64,000 bases of DNA from the NCBI GenBank assembly GCA_964471595.1, contig CAYYGN010000003.1, positions 1 through 64,000 on the forward strand, written 5' to 3'. This DNA is from JAGNXB01 sp964471595 (GTDB lineage: Bacteria > Bacteroidota > Bacteroidia > Chitinophagales > Saprospiraceae). A model generated the notes under the pieces. That model did not search any database and had not been told where the DNA came from. It saw nothing but the letters and a program-made list of their open reading frames with translations. Position numbers and translations under genes: made by a program. Of the stretch, positions 51,053-60,127 are shown piece by piece. The stretch's first letter is position 1, and each line of letters opens with the position of its first letter.

Positions 51053-53953
51053 ATGAACAGGATTGGTACCCTCCTGGTAATGATGGTTTTATTTGCCGCC
51101 TTCACCTCCAAGGCGCAGACCTACCGCACCTATACCGGGTGGGGCAACAACCTCTCCCATCCCCATTGGGGAATGAACGGGGACACAGTGGTGGAACGCA
51201 ATTCTCCGGCCTACGGCGATGGTTACAGTTCCCCCGCCGGTCAAAACAGGCAAAATCCCCGCCGCATCTCCAATTTTCTGGCTGCAGCGCCTCAATCTAT
51301 CCCCAATACCCGCAATCTCAGCGATTTTACCTGGGTGTTCGGTCAGTTGCTCGACCACGAGTTTGCCCTTGTCCTGGACGATGCCCAGCAGCCATTTCCA
51401 ATATTCGTCAACTTCCCGGATCCCCATTTCAATCCGGGCGGTGTCCTTCCGGCCGTGACGATCTCCATGCACCGCTCGCTGACCGTCCCCGGGACGGGTA
51501 CCGAACCGGGCAATCCCCGCCGGTTTGCCAACAACATCAGCGCCTACTTTGACGGTTCCTCCATCTACGGGAGTGATTCCACCTGGGCTTCCTGGCTCAG
51601 GACCTTCGAAGACGGAAAAATGAAGACATCCTCCGGCGATCTGCTGCCTTTCAATACCATCACCGGTGAATTTGAAGGCGACCTGGATCCGGCGGCCCCG
51701 AAAATGGACAATCAAAATCCGTTCAACAAAAAATTATTTGTTGCGGGCGACATCCGGGTCAACGAGAACATTTTCCTGACCGCCATGCATACGCTGTTCG
51801 TCCGGGAGCACAATTATCAGGCAGGGCTGATCAGGAGAAGCCACCCGGAATGGAACGATGAACAGATATACCAACACGCCCGAAAAATCGTCAGCGGCAT
51901 CCTGACAGCCATCGCGTATGAGGAATGGCTGCCCACGCTTGGCGTGTCCGTTCCGCCCTACCAGGGATATGATCCCACGGTTCATCCCGGTATGTTCAAT
52001 GTATTCTCTGCAGCCGGATTCCGGTTGGGGCACACCATGTTGAGCACCAATTTGCCCCGGCGCGACAACCTCAACCAACCGGTTGCCCAGGGTGACTTCA
52101 TTCTGCGGGAAGCTTTCTTCAATCCCGTTCAGATCCTCAACTCAGGGGGCGTTGAGCCCATGCTCAAAGGCATGGCGCATCAGTTGCAGCAGGAAGCGGA
52201 CCACAAAGTGATTGACGATGTGCGCAATTTCCTCTTCGGACCTCCAGGCGCCGGAGGCAGAGACCTGATCGCCATCAATATCCAGCGCGGTCGCGAAAGA
52301 GGGTTGCCCGATTTCAACACCATCCGAGAGGAATTCGGCCTGCCGAAATATGCATCCTTCCTGGAAATGCTGGGAGACGAAAACCAGGCCATGCTCTTTC
52401 AGACGGCCTTTGGCCAAGTGGACAACATCGATGCCTGGATTGGCCTGATGGCAGAAGCCAAAGAACCCGGCCACGTATTCGGCCCCACGCTCAATGCCCT
52501 ATTGGCCGAGCAATTCGCCCATTTCAGGGACGGTGACCGCTTCTATTATGAAAATGATCCCGATCTGTCCGACGACGAGAAGGCCCGGATCAAGGCCACG
52601 CGTTTGTACGATGTGCTCATGCGCAATACCGGCATTTCCATCCTCCAGAAAAATGTGTTTCTCATGGAGGAGCACAGCGCGATGTGCGCAGCCATCGACC
52701 TGGCGGCGAATCTCACCGGTGAGACCCTGGCCTGGCCGGATGACGAAGCACTGGAGCAAGTCCATATCGCCATGCACATCGATTACAAGGATCCGCTGGA
52801 AACAGAAACGGATGCCAACGGGACCTTCCGGATTGAAGACCTACAGACCTGCCGCAAATACCATGCGCACCCGGATTTGGAAGATTCCTGGACCAACGGC
52901 ATCAGCATTGCCGATATCGTCTTGTTGCGCAAACACCTCGTCGGAACTGCGCCTTTCCAGGCGCCACATGCCCATTTTGCCGCCGATGTGGATGAATCCG
53001 GTTCGGTGAGCATTGCGGACATGTACGACATACGCCGGCTCCTTTTAGGCAAAGTGGATGCCTTTGAAGGGGCGGGTCCCTGGCTCTTTTTTGACGATGC
53101 CTACGATTTCCAGCAGCCGGATGCACCGCTGGACGAAAGGGAGGAAGCAGCTACGATCAAGGTACCGGTACTGGAGTCCGATCACCATTTCCGGATAAGG
53201 GGCGTCAAGAAAGGAGACCTCAACGGGACTGCCAAATTGGGCCTCATTACCTCCGAGGTCAGGTCCTCCGATCCACTGGAATTTCAGTTTGGCGATCAGA
53301 TGATTCACCCCGGACAGGCCTTCAACCTGCCTTTTGCTTCCACCAATATCGAGGACTTTGCCGGTTTCCAGATGACCTTGCAATATCCGGTGGACAAGGT
53401 GCGGTTTGAAGGTGCGAGCTCCGGAGCCGTGGAGTTGACGGACGGCATTTCCTTCACCCACCTGCCTGAAAAAGGACTGGTCGTTTTGGTCGTCGAATGG
53501 CAGGATCCGCTGGTCAACAACACTCCGCTGTTCCACCTTTCCTTCACGGCCCTTCACCGCTTGCATACCCGCGATGTGGTGCGCATTACCTCCCAGTTTC
53601 TGGACAAGGAAGCGGTGACGGCCTCTCTGGATGTCGCCGACATATCCCTGCGCTTTCGCAATGATGTCCACGACGAAGAGGTCCTGGCGCCATTCCAGGT
53701 GTTTGGCAATCAGCCTAATCCGTTCCGGGATGGCACCATCATTTCCTTTGACCTGCCGGAAAGCGGAGATGTCAGCGTGGTGGTGTATGATCTGAATGGC
53801 CGTGCCTTGCTCAACAAGTCCAGGTATTTCCACCGGGGATTCAACCAGTTGTCGGTCGGCAAGGATGAACTCCAGGGGGCGACCGGTATCCTGATCTATC
53901 AGTTGCATTGCGCTTCAGGGACCTTTTCGGACCGGATGCTGCTGCAGGACTGA
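51053..53953 (+). CDS. Animal-type haem peroxidase with dockerin-like, cohesin-like and T9SS domains
   Basis: ATG at 51053 (MNRIGTLLVMMVLFAAF) gives 966 residues with a signal peptide; the in-frame ATG at 51047 is equally possible. Peroxidase-cyclooxygenase domain (about 30-570): distal D101-H102 in GQLLDHEF, Ca loop SAYFDGSSIYGSDS, catalytic R251 in LFVREHN, proximal H327 in FRLGHTML, and INIQRGRERGLPDFN. After residue 590 a dockerin-like pair of loops (NGISIADIVLLRKHLVG, DESGSVSIADMYDIRRLL), then a cohesin-like beta domain (FASTNIEDFAGFQMTLQYP), and a type A T9SS sorting domain (NQPNPFRDGTIISFDL) finish it. Probably a secreted, surface-bound haem peroxidase producing oxidised halides or crosslinking substrates. 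Confidence 0.88.
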   Translation: MNRIGTLLVMMVLFAAFTSKAQTYRTYTGWGNNLSHPHWGMNGDTVVERNSPAYGDGYSSPAGQNRQNPRRISNFLAAAPQSIPNTRNLSDFTWVFGQLLDHEFALVLDDAQQPFPIFVNFPDPHFNPGGVLPAVTISMHRSLTVPGTGTEPGNPRRFANNISAYFDGSSIYGSDSTWASWLRTFEDGKMKTSSGDLLPFNTITGEFEGDLDPAAPKMDNQNPFNKKLFVAGDIRVNENIFLTAMHTLFVREHNYQAGLIRRSHPEWNDEQIYQHARKIVSGILTAIAYEEWLPTLGVSVPPYQGYDPTVHPGMFNVFSAAGFRLGHTMLSTNLPRRDNLNQPVAQGDFILREAFFNPVQILNSGGVEPMLKGMAHQLQQEADHKVIDDVRNFLFGPPGAGGRDLIAINIQRGRERGLPDFNTIREEFGLPKYASFLEMLGDENQAMLFQTAFGQVDNIDAWIGLMAEAKEPGHVFGPTLNALLAEQFAHFRDGDRFYYENDPDLSDDEKARIKATRLYDVLMRNTGISILQKNVFLMEEHSAMCAAIDLAANLTGETLAWPDDEALEQVHIAMHIDYKDPLETETDANGTFRIEDLQTCRKYHAHPDLEDSWTNGISIADIVLLRKHLVGTAPFQAPHAHFAADVDESGSVSIADMYDIRRLLLGKVDAFEGAGPWLFFDDAYDFQQPDAPLDEREEAATIKVPVLESDHHFRIRGVKKGDLNGTAKLGLITSEVRSSDPLEFQFGDQMIHPGQAFNLPFASTNIEDFAGFQMTLQYPVDKVRFEGASSGAVELTDGISFTHLPEKGLVVLVVEWQDPLVNNTPLFHLSFTALHRLHTRDVVRITSQFLDKEAVTASLDVADISLRFRNDVHDEEVLAPFQVFGNQPNPFRDGTIISFDLPESGDVSVVVYDLNGRALLNKSRYFHRGFNQLSVGKDELQGATGILIYQLHCASGTFSDRMLLQD

Positions 53954-54053
53954 TCATACGTCTTTCCGACCCGCCTGATTTTTGGCGGCGCCAAGGTCAT
54001 TTCCGGAACCGGGATTGGGGAATCTCCTATCTTATGGGTCCAAACGGTGGACC

Positions 54054-56060
54054 ATGACCTTCCCGCTTCTTTTCTCCCCGCTGGATCTCGGGGTTTTTGT
54101 GCTGCCCAATCGCATCGTTATGGGCAGCATGCATACGGGTTTGGAAGAAGCCCGGGACGGATTCAGCCGGCTGGCGGTATTTTACGCCGAACGGGCAAGA
54201 GGAGGGGCCGGACTCATTGTAACGGGGGGTGTTGCCCCCAACCGAAGGGGGTGGCTGACGCCCTTTTCAGCCAAATTGACCTCCGAATCGGAAATGGAGA
54301 AGCACCGCCGCATTACGAGGGCGGTAAGGCTGGAAGGTGGTCGGATCCTGCTTCAGATCCTCCATGCCGGGCGATACGGATATCATCCTTTTGCCGTGAG
54401 TCCTTCTGCCCTCAAATCGCCCATCAGTCCATTCCGGCCTGCGGCCCTTTCGGCGAGCGGCATCCGCCATACGATCAGGGATTTTGCGGATTGCGCCGCC
54501 CTGGCCCGGGAAGCAGGCTATGACGGCGTGGAGATCATGGGCTCCGAAGGCTATCTGATCAATCAATTCACAGCCCCGTTCACCAACCGGCGGACGGATG
54601 AATGGGGAGGGACGGTGGAGAACAGGGCACGGTTTCCCGTCGAGATTGTACGGGCAGTGCGCGAGCGGGTGGGAGATGACTTTCTGATCATGTACCGGTT
54701 GTCCATGCTGGACCTGGTGCCGGAAGGCAGCGCCTGGGAGGAGGTCGTCCATCAGGCCCGGGCGGTCCGTGAAGCGGGTGTCAATGTGATCAACAGCGGG
54801 ATCGGATGGCATGAAGCCCGGGTGCCCACGATCGCCTCGATGGTACCTCGCGGCGCCTATTCGTGGGTGACGGCCCGAATGAAAGCAGAGACAAGCCTTC
54901 CACTGGTGGCCGCCAATCGCATCAATACGCCGGAAAAGGCCGAAGAGATCCTTGCCGACGGTGAGGCCGATCTGATCTCCATGGCAAGACCTTTGCTCGC
55001 GGATCCCGATTTGCCCGTAAAGGCCCGCACCGGCCGCAGCCTTCTCATCAATACCTGTATTGCCTGCAACCAGGCATGCCTCGACCACATTTTCGAGCAC
55101 AAGGTGGCGAGTTGCCTCGTCAATCCGGCCGCCTGCCGCGAAAAGGAGTTTGAAGCCACACCTGCGGCGCATCCCCGAAAAATCCTGGTCGCCGGCAGCG
55201 GGCCTGCCGGTATGGCCGCCGCACTGACGGCCGCCCGTCGTGGGCATCAGGTCACCCTCTGCGAGCGGGGTGACAGGCTGGGTGGCCAGTTCCGTCTCGC
55301 CATGCAGGTCCCCGGCAAGGAGGAGTACGCAGAAACCATCCGCTATTTTGATCACGCTCTCCGGGACGCCGGCGTGGACATCCGCACAGGGGTGGGCGCC
55401 GACAAAACCCTGCTTGCCTCTGCGCACTGGGACGTTGTCGTGGTGGCCACCGGCGTGACCCCGCGCCGTCCGGATATCCCGGGTCTGGACCACCCCATGG
55501 TCATGCGGTACGACGAATTGCTGGCGGGCACGCGCCAGGCCGGACGCTCGGTAGCCGTGATAGGCGCCGGAGGCATCGGCGTAGATGTGGCTACTTACCT
55601 GACGGCCAAACCCGGGGACCGGCAAACCTATCTGGCCACCTGGGGCGTGGATCCCCATCTGACATCACCGGGTGGTCTCCGGGAGCCTGCACCCCACCAA
55701 CCGGAGCGACAGGTTTGGCTGCTGTACCGGTCCCGCGGAAAATTCGGTGCCCGGCTGGGCAAAACAACCGGTTGGATACATCGGCTGCACTTGCGCCGTC
55801 AACAGGTGGAGACCATCGGACGCGTGCATTATGTCCGGATCGATGACCAGGGGCTCCATGCGGAAGTGGAAGGCAAACCGCGTCTGTTTCCCGCGGAGAG
55901 CATAGTCGTTTGTGCCGGTCAGGAATCCAATGCGGGATTGGCGGCAGTTGCGCAGTCCCTTGGACTGGAATGCCACGTCATCGGCGGGGCCAAACGCGCG
56001 GGAGAACTGGACGCCCAAAGAGCCTTTGAAGAGGGGACCAGGCTCGGTCTTCAGCTTTGA
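54054..56060 (+). CDS. 2,4-dienoyl-CoA reductase-like NADH:flavin oxidoreductase
   Basis: ATG at 54054 (MTFPLLFSPLDLGVFVLPNR) gives 668 residues, close to FadH (about 672). N-terminal FMN TIM barrel: PNRIVMGSMHTGL, LQILHAGRYG, GYDGVEIMGSEGYLINQF, NRRTDEWGG. 4Fe-4S ligands follow in CIACNQACLDHIF and SCLVNPAA (C-x2-C-x3-C-x11-C). C-terminal FAD and NAD(P) domains: LVAGSGPAGMAAALTAARRG and VAVIGAGGIGVDVATYL. FadH reduces 2,4-dienoyl-CoA in oxidation of unsaturated fatty acids; related enzymes act on other enals, so the exact substrate is open. The 3' end overlaps the convergent thioesterase gene by 10 bp. Confidence 0.92.
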   Translation: MTFPLLFSPLDLGVFVLPNRIVMGSMHTGLEEARDGFSRLAVFYAERARGGAGLIVTGGVAPNRRGWLTPFSAKLTSESEMEKHRRITRAVRLEGGRILLQILHAGRYGYHPFAVSPSALKSPISPFRPAALSASGIRHTIRDFADCAALAREAGYDGVEIMGSEGYLINQFTAPFTNRRTDEWGGTVENRARFPVEIVRAVRERVGDDFLIMYRLSMLDLVPEGSAWEEVVHQARAVREAGVNVINSGIGWHEARVPTIASMVPRGAYSWVTARMKAETSLPLVAANRINTPEKAEEILADGEADLISMARPLLADPDLPVKARTGRSLLINTCIACNQACLDHIFEHKVASCLVNPAACREKEFEATPAAHPRKILVAGSGPAGMAAALTAARRGHQVTLCERGDRLGGQFRLAMQVPGKEEYAETIRYFDHALRDAGVDIRTGVGADKTLLASAHWDVVVVATGVTPRRPDIPGLDHPMVMRYDELLAGTRQAGRSVAVIGAGGIGVDVATYLTAKPGDRQTYLATWGVDPHLTSPGGLREPAPHQPERQVWLLYRSRGKFGARLGKTTGWIHRLHLRRQQVETIGRVHYVRIDDQGLHAEVEGKPRLFPAESIVVCAGQESNAGLAAVAQSLGLECHVIGGAKRAGELDAQRAFEEGTRLGLQL

Positions 56061-56497
56061 GGAGAGGCCGATGCCGCCTCGAGAATGGATCGGAGATCAG
56101 GTGGAATCAACACGACCTGCTTTCGGGTGTAATCAAAGGCCACCATACCGGTCTTTGCCTCAGCCAAAAGCACCTTGCGGTCGGGCATCCACAACCGGTA
56201 AACGAAATCCCAAGACCGGGTGCTTACATCCCAGCAACCGACCGATATCTCCACCCGGTCGCCCATGAATCCTTCTGCCTTGAAAAGGATGGCAGCATCC
56301 ACCATCGCCATCCCCACCCCGCAGGCATCCAGCTCACTGATGCCCCTCTCGGCCAGGAATCTTGCGCGGGCCTCATGCACGTAGGACAACAAACGGTCAT
56401 TGCCGAGATGTCCGCCGTAATTCAGGTCCGTGACCCGGATGACGAGAGAGGTAGTGAAAGGTAACCGGTCGGGAATTTCGAGGCGAATGCGGGCCAT
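56051..56497 (-). CDS. Acyl-CoA thioesterase, hotdog fold
   Basis: A 148-residue single hotdog domain protein. The 4HBT-type entry TSLVIRVTDLNYGGHLGNDRLLSYVHEARARFL contains the usual Asp/Asn-Gly-H-L positions and the Glu on the following helix, then VEISVGCWDVSTRSWDFVYRLW and TGMVAFDYTRKQVV. Such enzymes hydrolyse acyl-CoA. Next to FadH, a role in fatty acid turnover is plausible but not shown; the two are convergent. No signal peptide; cytoplasmic. Confidence 0.85.
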   Translation of the reverse strand: MARIRLEIPDRLPFTTSLVIRVTDLNYGGHLGNDRLLSYVHEARARFLAERGISELDACGVGMAMVDAAILFKAEGFMGDRVEISVGCWDVSTRSWDFVYRLWMPDRKVLLAEAKTGMVAFDYTRKQVVLIPPDLRSILEAASASPQS

Positions 56498-56561
56498 GGA
56501 CAGTCAATGAGCACCGAAAGGTAAAACACCCATACTTTTCAGGTCTCCCGCGGAAAGGCCG

Positions 56562-56569
56562 TATCTTTA
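56562..56569 (+). promoter_or_regulatory. Probable -7 promoter box (TATCTTTA)
   Basis: TATCTTTA matches seven of eight TAnnTTTG positions, 20 bp before the mgtE ATG at 56590. Confidence 0.35.
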
Positions 56570-56589
56570 GCCGCCCACTTTTCCTGCAC

Positions 56590-57915
56590 ATGATCCGTAC
56601 CTCCGAACTCGTTCAATTACACCCCAGCGATATCGTCGAGAAGCTGGAGGAAATGGACGAGCAGGCACGGCTGCTGGCCTTTCTCCGCCTCGGCAAGGAG
56701 CTCAAGGCCGAGGTGTTCAGTTACATGGGGCCGGGCATGCAACAATCCATGGTACAGGAACTGGGATCCACACAGGTCGCCGAGTTGCTGGAGAACATGG
56801 CCCCGGATGACCGGACGGAGATCCTGGAGAATTTTCCGGACACCTTCATCAAGGAAACCGTCAACCTGCTTTCGGCCAAAGAAAAGGATATCGCCCTGAC
56901 GCTCCTCGGGTATCCCGAACAGTGTGTGGCCCGTCTGATGACACCCTATTACGTACAGGCCAAAAAAGACTGGACCGTACGGCGCACGCTGGAGCATATC
57001 AAGCGGTATGGACGCAAGGCGGAGACCCTCAATTTTGTCTATGTGGTCGATGAACGCCAACGTCTCGTCAGCGACCTCCGCATCGGCAAATTGCTGCTGG
57101 GCAATGACGATCAGACCCTGGAATCCATGATGGATCAGGGAGCCATCGCTTTGCGCACCACCATGAGCCGGGAGGATGCCATCGATTACTTTGACAAATA
57201 CGACCGGGCGGCATTGCCGGTCATCACCGAAGACGAAGTCCTGGTCGGGATCGTCACGGTGGACGATATCCTCGACGAGATTGAAAAAAGGGACACGGAA
57301 GACTTTCTCAAATTCGGTGGGGTAGAGACGATGGAACTCTCCTATACCGAAACCTCGATTTGGGAGCTGTTCAAAAAACGCGCACCCTGGCTGGTCATCC
57401 TTCTGTTGGGAGAGATGTTTACCGCCACGGTCATGAGCCACTACGAGCATGCCATTGCCCAGGCCGTCGTGTTGGCGCTTTTTGTCCCTCTCATCATATC
57501 CAGCGGCGGGAATACGGGATCCCAGGCGGCCACCCTGATCGTCCGAGCCATGGCGCTCAAGGAACTGGACACCAGAGACTGGTGGTATGTGATCCGCAAG
57601 GAGTTCATCACAGGAATCCTGCTTGGCCTCATCCTGGGGACGATCGGATTCCTGCGCATTTACATCTGGCAGGGTCTGTCCCTGTTCGACTTCGGGCAGT
57701 ATTATCTGCATGTCGGTGCTGCTGTCGGTTTTTCCCTTCTGGGTGTGGTGATTTGGGGCACACTGATGGGTTCCGTGGTGCCGCTCATTCTCAAGCGGTT
57801 TCGCCTTGATCCGGCCACTTCCTCTGCTCCTTTTGTAGCGACATTGGTGGATATCACGGGACTGATCCTTTATTTCAGCATCGCCATGATGTTCCTCTCC
57901 GGCCGCATGCTTTGA
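56590..57915 (+). CDS. mgtE: Magnesium transporter MgtE
   Basis: A 441-residue protein, typical MgtE length. The N-domain (MgtE_N) has TSELVQLHPSDIVEKLEEMD and VAELLENMAPDDRTEILENF. Two CBS motifs lie in YVVDERQRLVSDLRIGKLL and RAALPVITEDEVLVGIVTVDDILDEIEKRDTEDF. The membrane part starts RAPWLVILLLGEMFTATVM and contains PLIISSGGNTGSQAATLIVRAMALKELD with the conserved Gly/Asn/Thr pore segment, then GTLMGSVVPLILKRF and FVATLVDITGLILYF. The CBS and N-domains gate the channel by sensing cytoplasmic Mg2+. Confidence 0.97.
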   Translation: MIRTSELVQLHPSDIVEKLEEMDEQARLLAFLRLGKELKAEVFSYMGPGMQQSMVQELGSTQVAELLENMAPDDRTEILENFPDTFIKETVNLLSAKEKDIALTLLGYPEQCVARLMTPYYVQAKKDWTVRRTLEHIKRYGRKAETLNFVYVVDERQRLVSDLRIGKLLLGNDDQTLESMMDQGAIALRTTMSREDAIDYFDKYDRAALPVITEDEVLVGIVTVDDILDEIEKRDTEDFLKFGGVETMELSYTETSIWELFKKRAPWLVILLLGEMFTATVMSHYEHAIAQAVVLALFVPLIISSGGNTGSQAATLIVRAMALKELDTRDWWYVIRKEFITGILLGLILGTIGFLRIYIWQGLSLFDFGQYYLHVGAAVGFSLLGVVIWGTLMGSVVPLILKRFRLDPATSSAPFVATLVDITGLILYFSIAMMFLSGRML

Positions 57916-57967
57916 TCCTGCCCGCGTTTTTCGCCGGGATCACGTTTATTTCCTCAAATCACGCTTT

Positions 57968-58801
57968 ATGCCTTGTGCTGACCATGCCCCGATGCCACGG
58001 AAAATACAGAATCCAGAATCCAAGGCCCCGGGGTTGGCTGCCCGGGTGGTTGCGATCCTGATTTTCGTGACCCTGTGGGGAGGATGGACCGGGGTCAACG
58101 CCCAGGAGCCGGATCCGCCTTTGTTCAGCCGGGTTTATCTCCAGGGCGGCGGCTTTCTCTACGGCGAAATCCTCGCCTGGGATATGGGTAAAGAATTGTT
58201 GCTGCGCGACCGCAAAGGCGTGGAATACCGCATTCCCGCAGAGACCCTTCGCCGTGTGGTGCACGACAGGAATTACCGCACGGGTCAGCCATCGTTCATC
58301 CGGTCGGCCGGATGGTATGGCGGAGGCAGCTTTGGCATCGGATTCAGTGAAGATTCCGGATTGTTGCTGGCAGACCTCCACGGCGGATGGGCCCGGCACC
58401 GCATGTTGCATGCCGGTCTTTCTGCCGGCGTTTACCGGTCGGTGACGGAAGGCAACGAGATTTTTTATCCGCTCGCCCTGGAATGGCGGGGATACTGGAT
58501 GGAATCGTCTTTCTCGCCATATACCGTCATCCGGGCGGGTACGGCACTCGCATCCTACCTTTCGGAAAGCGAATGGCTTCCCGAACGTCGTGATTACAAA
58601 CCGGGATTTTCTTTTGCCGCCCTGGCGGGACTCCGGTTGGGGCACGTAGGTCCCGCTCATCTCGCTTTGGAAGCGGGATATTATCGCCAGGACATCCGTT
58701 ACGATTTTCATTATGATGAACAGGGAGGCTGGATTCCCCCTGGAGGCAGCGTACGGCGCATCCAGCAACGCTGGCTGTTCCGGCTGGTCTTCGGATTTTA
58801 A
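57968..58801 (+). CDS. Envelope protein, paralogue A flanking the LVIVD gene
   Basis: A 277-residue exported protein; ATG at 57968 or 57992 (MPRKIQNPES) both precede the signal sequence (VVAILIFVTLWGGWTGVNAQ). A short N-terminal beta module (VYLQGGGFLYGEILAWDMGKELLLRD, RIPAETLRRVV) is followed by a barrel-like region with LEWRGYWMESSFSPYTVIRAGTALASYL and ALAGLRLGHVGPAHLALEAGYYRQDIRYDF, ending RLVFGF with the terminal Phe of outer membrane barrels. The same order recurs in the gene at 60127 (LEWRG-W, PY-V-RAG, PGF, EAG), so the two are paralogues. Function unknown. Confidence 0.75.
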   Translation: MPCADHAPMPRKIQNPESKAPGLAARVVAILIFVTLWGGWTGVNAQEPDPPLFSRVYLQGGGFLYGEILAWDMGKELLLRDRKGVEYRIPAETLRRVVHDRNYRTGQPSFIRSAGWYGGGSFGIGFSEDSGLLLADLHGGWARHRMLHAGLSAGVYRSVTEGNEIFYPLALEWRGYWMESSFSPYTVIRAGTALASYLSESEWLPERRDYKPGFSFAALAGLRLGHVGPAHLALEAGYYRQDIRYDFHYDEQGGWIPPGGSVRRIQQRWLFRLVFGF

Positions 58802-58861
58802 CAACGCCACCCACTCACATAATACCCGATTCTGTCGTTCTTTTACTGAAAACAATCTGTC

Positions 58862-60127
58862 ATGCGAACCGCCAATTTTCTTGTCCCGGTGTTGGCCGTT
58901 ATGGCCCTTTCCTTCAGTGGTTGTCTGAAAGATACCTGCCACGAAAAACGCACCTACACCATTTACGAACCGGTGTACCGCTCGGTCGAAAGCATTCGCT
59001 CTGAGGCCGGCATCCAGGCGCCCCGGGAACTTCGCCGACCCGGAAAGATCTATAGCTACGGCAACTGGCTCCTTATCAACGAGATCCGCGAAGGCATCCA
59101 CCTCATCAACAATTCCGATCCTGCCAGTCCGGCCAATGTGGCCTTCCTGGCCATCCCCGGCAATGGGGACATGGCCATTTACGATGACCGGTTGTACGCA
59201 GACAGTTACATGGACCTGGTGGTCTTTGACATCACTCAAATGAGCCAACCGCAGCTGGTGCACCGGATCGAGGATCAATTCCGGCAATGGCAATTGTCGG
59301 AGGAGGGCGTCGTCGTGGACTACCGCTCGACCCAAGAGACATTGGACTTGGATTGCAGCGGAGGCGAACTCTTCTTCATGACTGAGGATCGCATCGCCTT
59401 TGACGCTTCCGCTTCCGGAGGCTCGGCGGAATCCGTCCCCATCCCGGTAGCCAAAGCAGCCGGCATGGGAGGATCCATGGCGCGGTTCACCATCGCCAAA
59501 GACCATTTTTATGTGGTGGACCGCAGCGATTTGTATGTATTCGGTTTGCAGCAACCCCAATCCCCGCAACTGCTGGCCGTCCATCCCGTGGGCTGGAATA
59601 TAGAAACCATATTCCCCTACCGCGACCACCTGTTCATCGGCTCGGAGACAGGGATGTACATTTTTGACAATGCACAGCCGGCCCATCCGGCTCTTGTCGG
59701 AATATTTGAACACGCCCGCGCCTGTGATCCGGTAGTCACCGACGGACAGTATGCCTATGTGACCCTCCGGGACGGCACCGAATGTCTGGGATTCCTCAAC
59801 CAGATGGACGTTGTGGACATCGCCGACCCCGCCCATCCCCGACTGGTCAAATCATACGCCATGACCCACCCGATGGGTCTGGCCGTGCGGGGCGATCACC
59901 TCTTCCTGTGCGATGATTTTGCCGGCCTCCGGATTTTTGACAAATCGGACGTGATGCAGATCGGCGATCGACAACTCGCGCACATGACCGATCTCTCGGC
60001 CTATGATGTCATTGCCCTGCCTGGTACAGGACGCATTCTCGTCATCGGACCTGACGGATTCAGCCAATACGATGCCTCGGATCCCGCCTCGCCGGTTTTG
60101 TTGAGCAGGATGGCCGTCACGCCCTGA
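58862..60127 (+). CDS. LVIVD-repeat lipoprotein
   Basis: A 421-residue lipoprotein (signal with lipobox LSFSGC, Cys at residue 21). Repeated LVIVD-type units form a predicted beta-propeller: YSYGNWLLINEIREGIHLINNSDPASPANVAFLAI, NGDMAIYDDRLYADSYMDLVVFDITQMSQPQLV, DLYVFGLQQPQSPQLLAV, LFIGSETGMYIFDNAQPAHPALVGI, and a later unit with DVVDIADPAHPRLVKSYAM. The stop overlaps the next ATG (TGATG), so it is translationally coupled to paralogue B. It lies between two paralogous barrel proteins, suggesting a surface complex. Role unknown. Confidence 0.9.
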   Translation: MRTANFLVPVLAVMALSFSGCLKDTCHEKRTYTIYEPVYRSVESIRSEAGIQAPRELRRPGKIYSYGNWLLINEIREGIHLINNSDPASPANVAFLAIPGNGDMAIYDDRLYADSYMDLVVFDITQMSQPQLVHRIEDQFRQWQLSEEGVVVDYRSTQETLDLDCSGGELFFMTEDRIAFDASASGGSAESVPIPVAKAAGMGGSMARFTIAKDHFYVVDRSDLYVFGLQQPQSPQLLAVHPVGWNIETIFPYRDHLFIGSETGMYIFDNAQPAHPALVGIFEHARACDPVVTDGQYAYVTLRDGTECLGFLNQMDVVDIADPAHPRLVKSYAMTHPMGLAVRGDHLFLCDDFAGLRIFDKSDVMQIGDRQLAHMTDLSAYDVIALPGTGRILVIGPDGFSQYDASDPASPVLLSRMAVTP

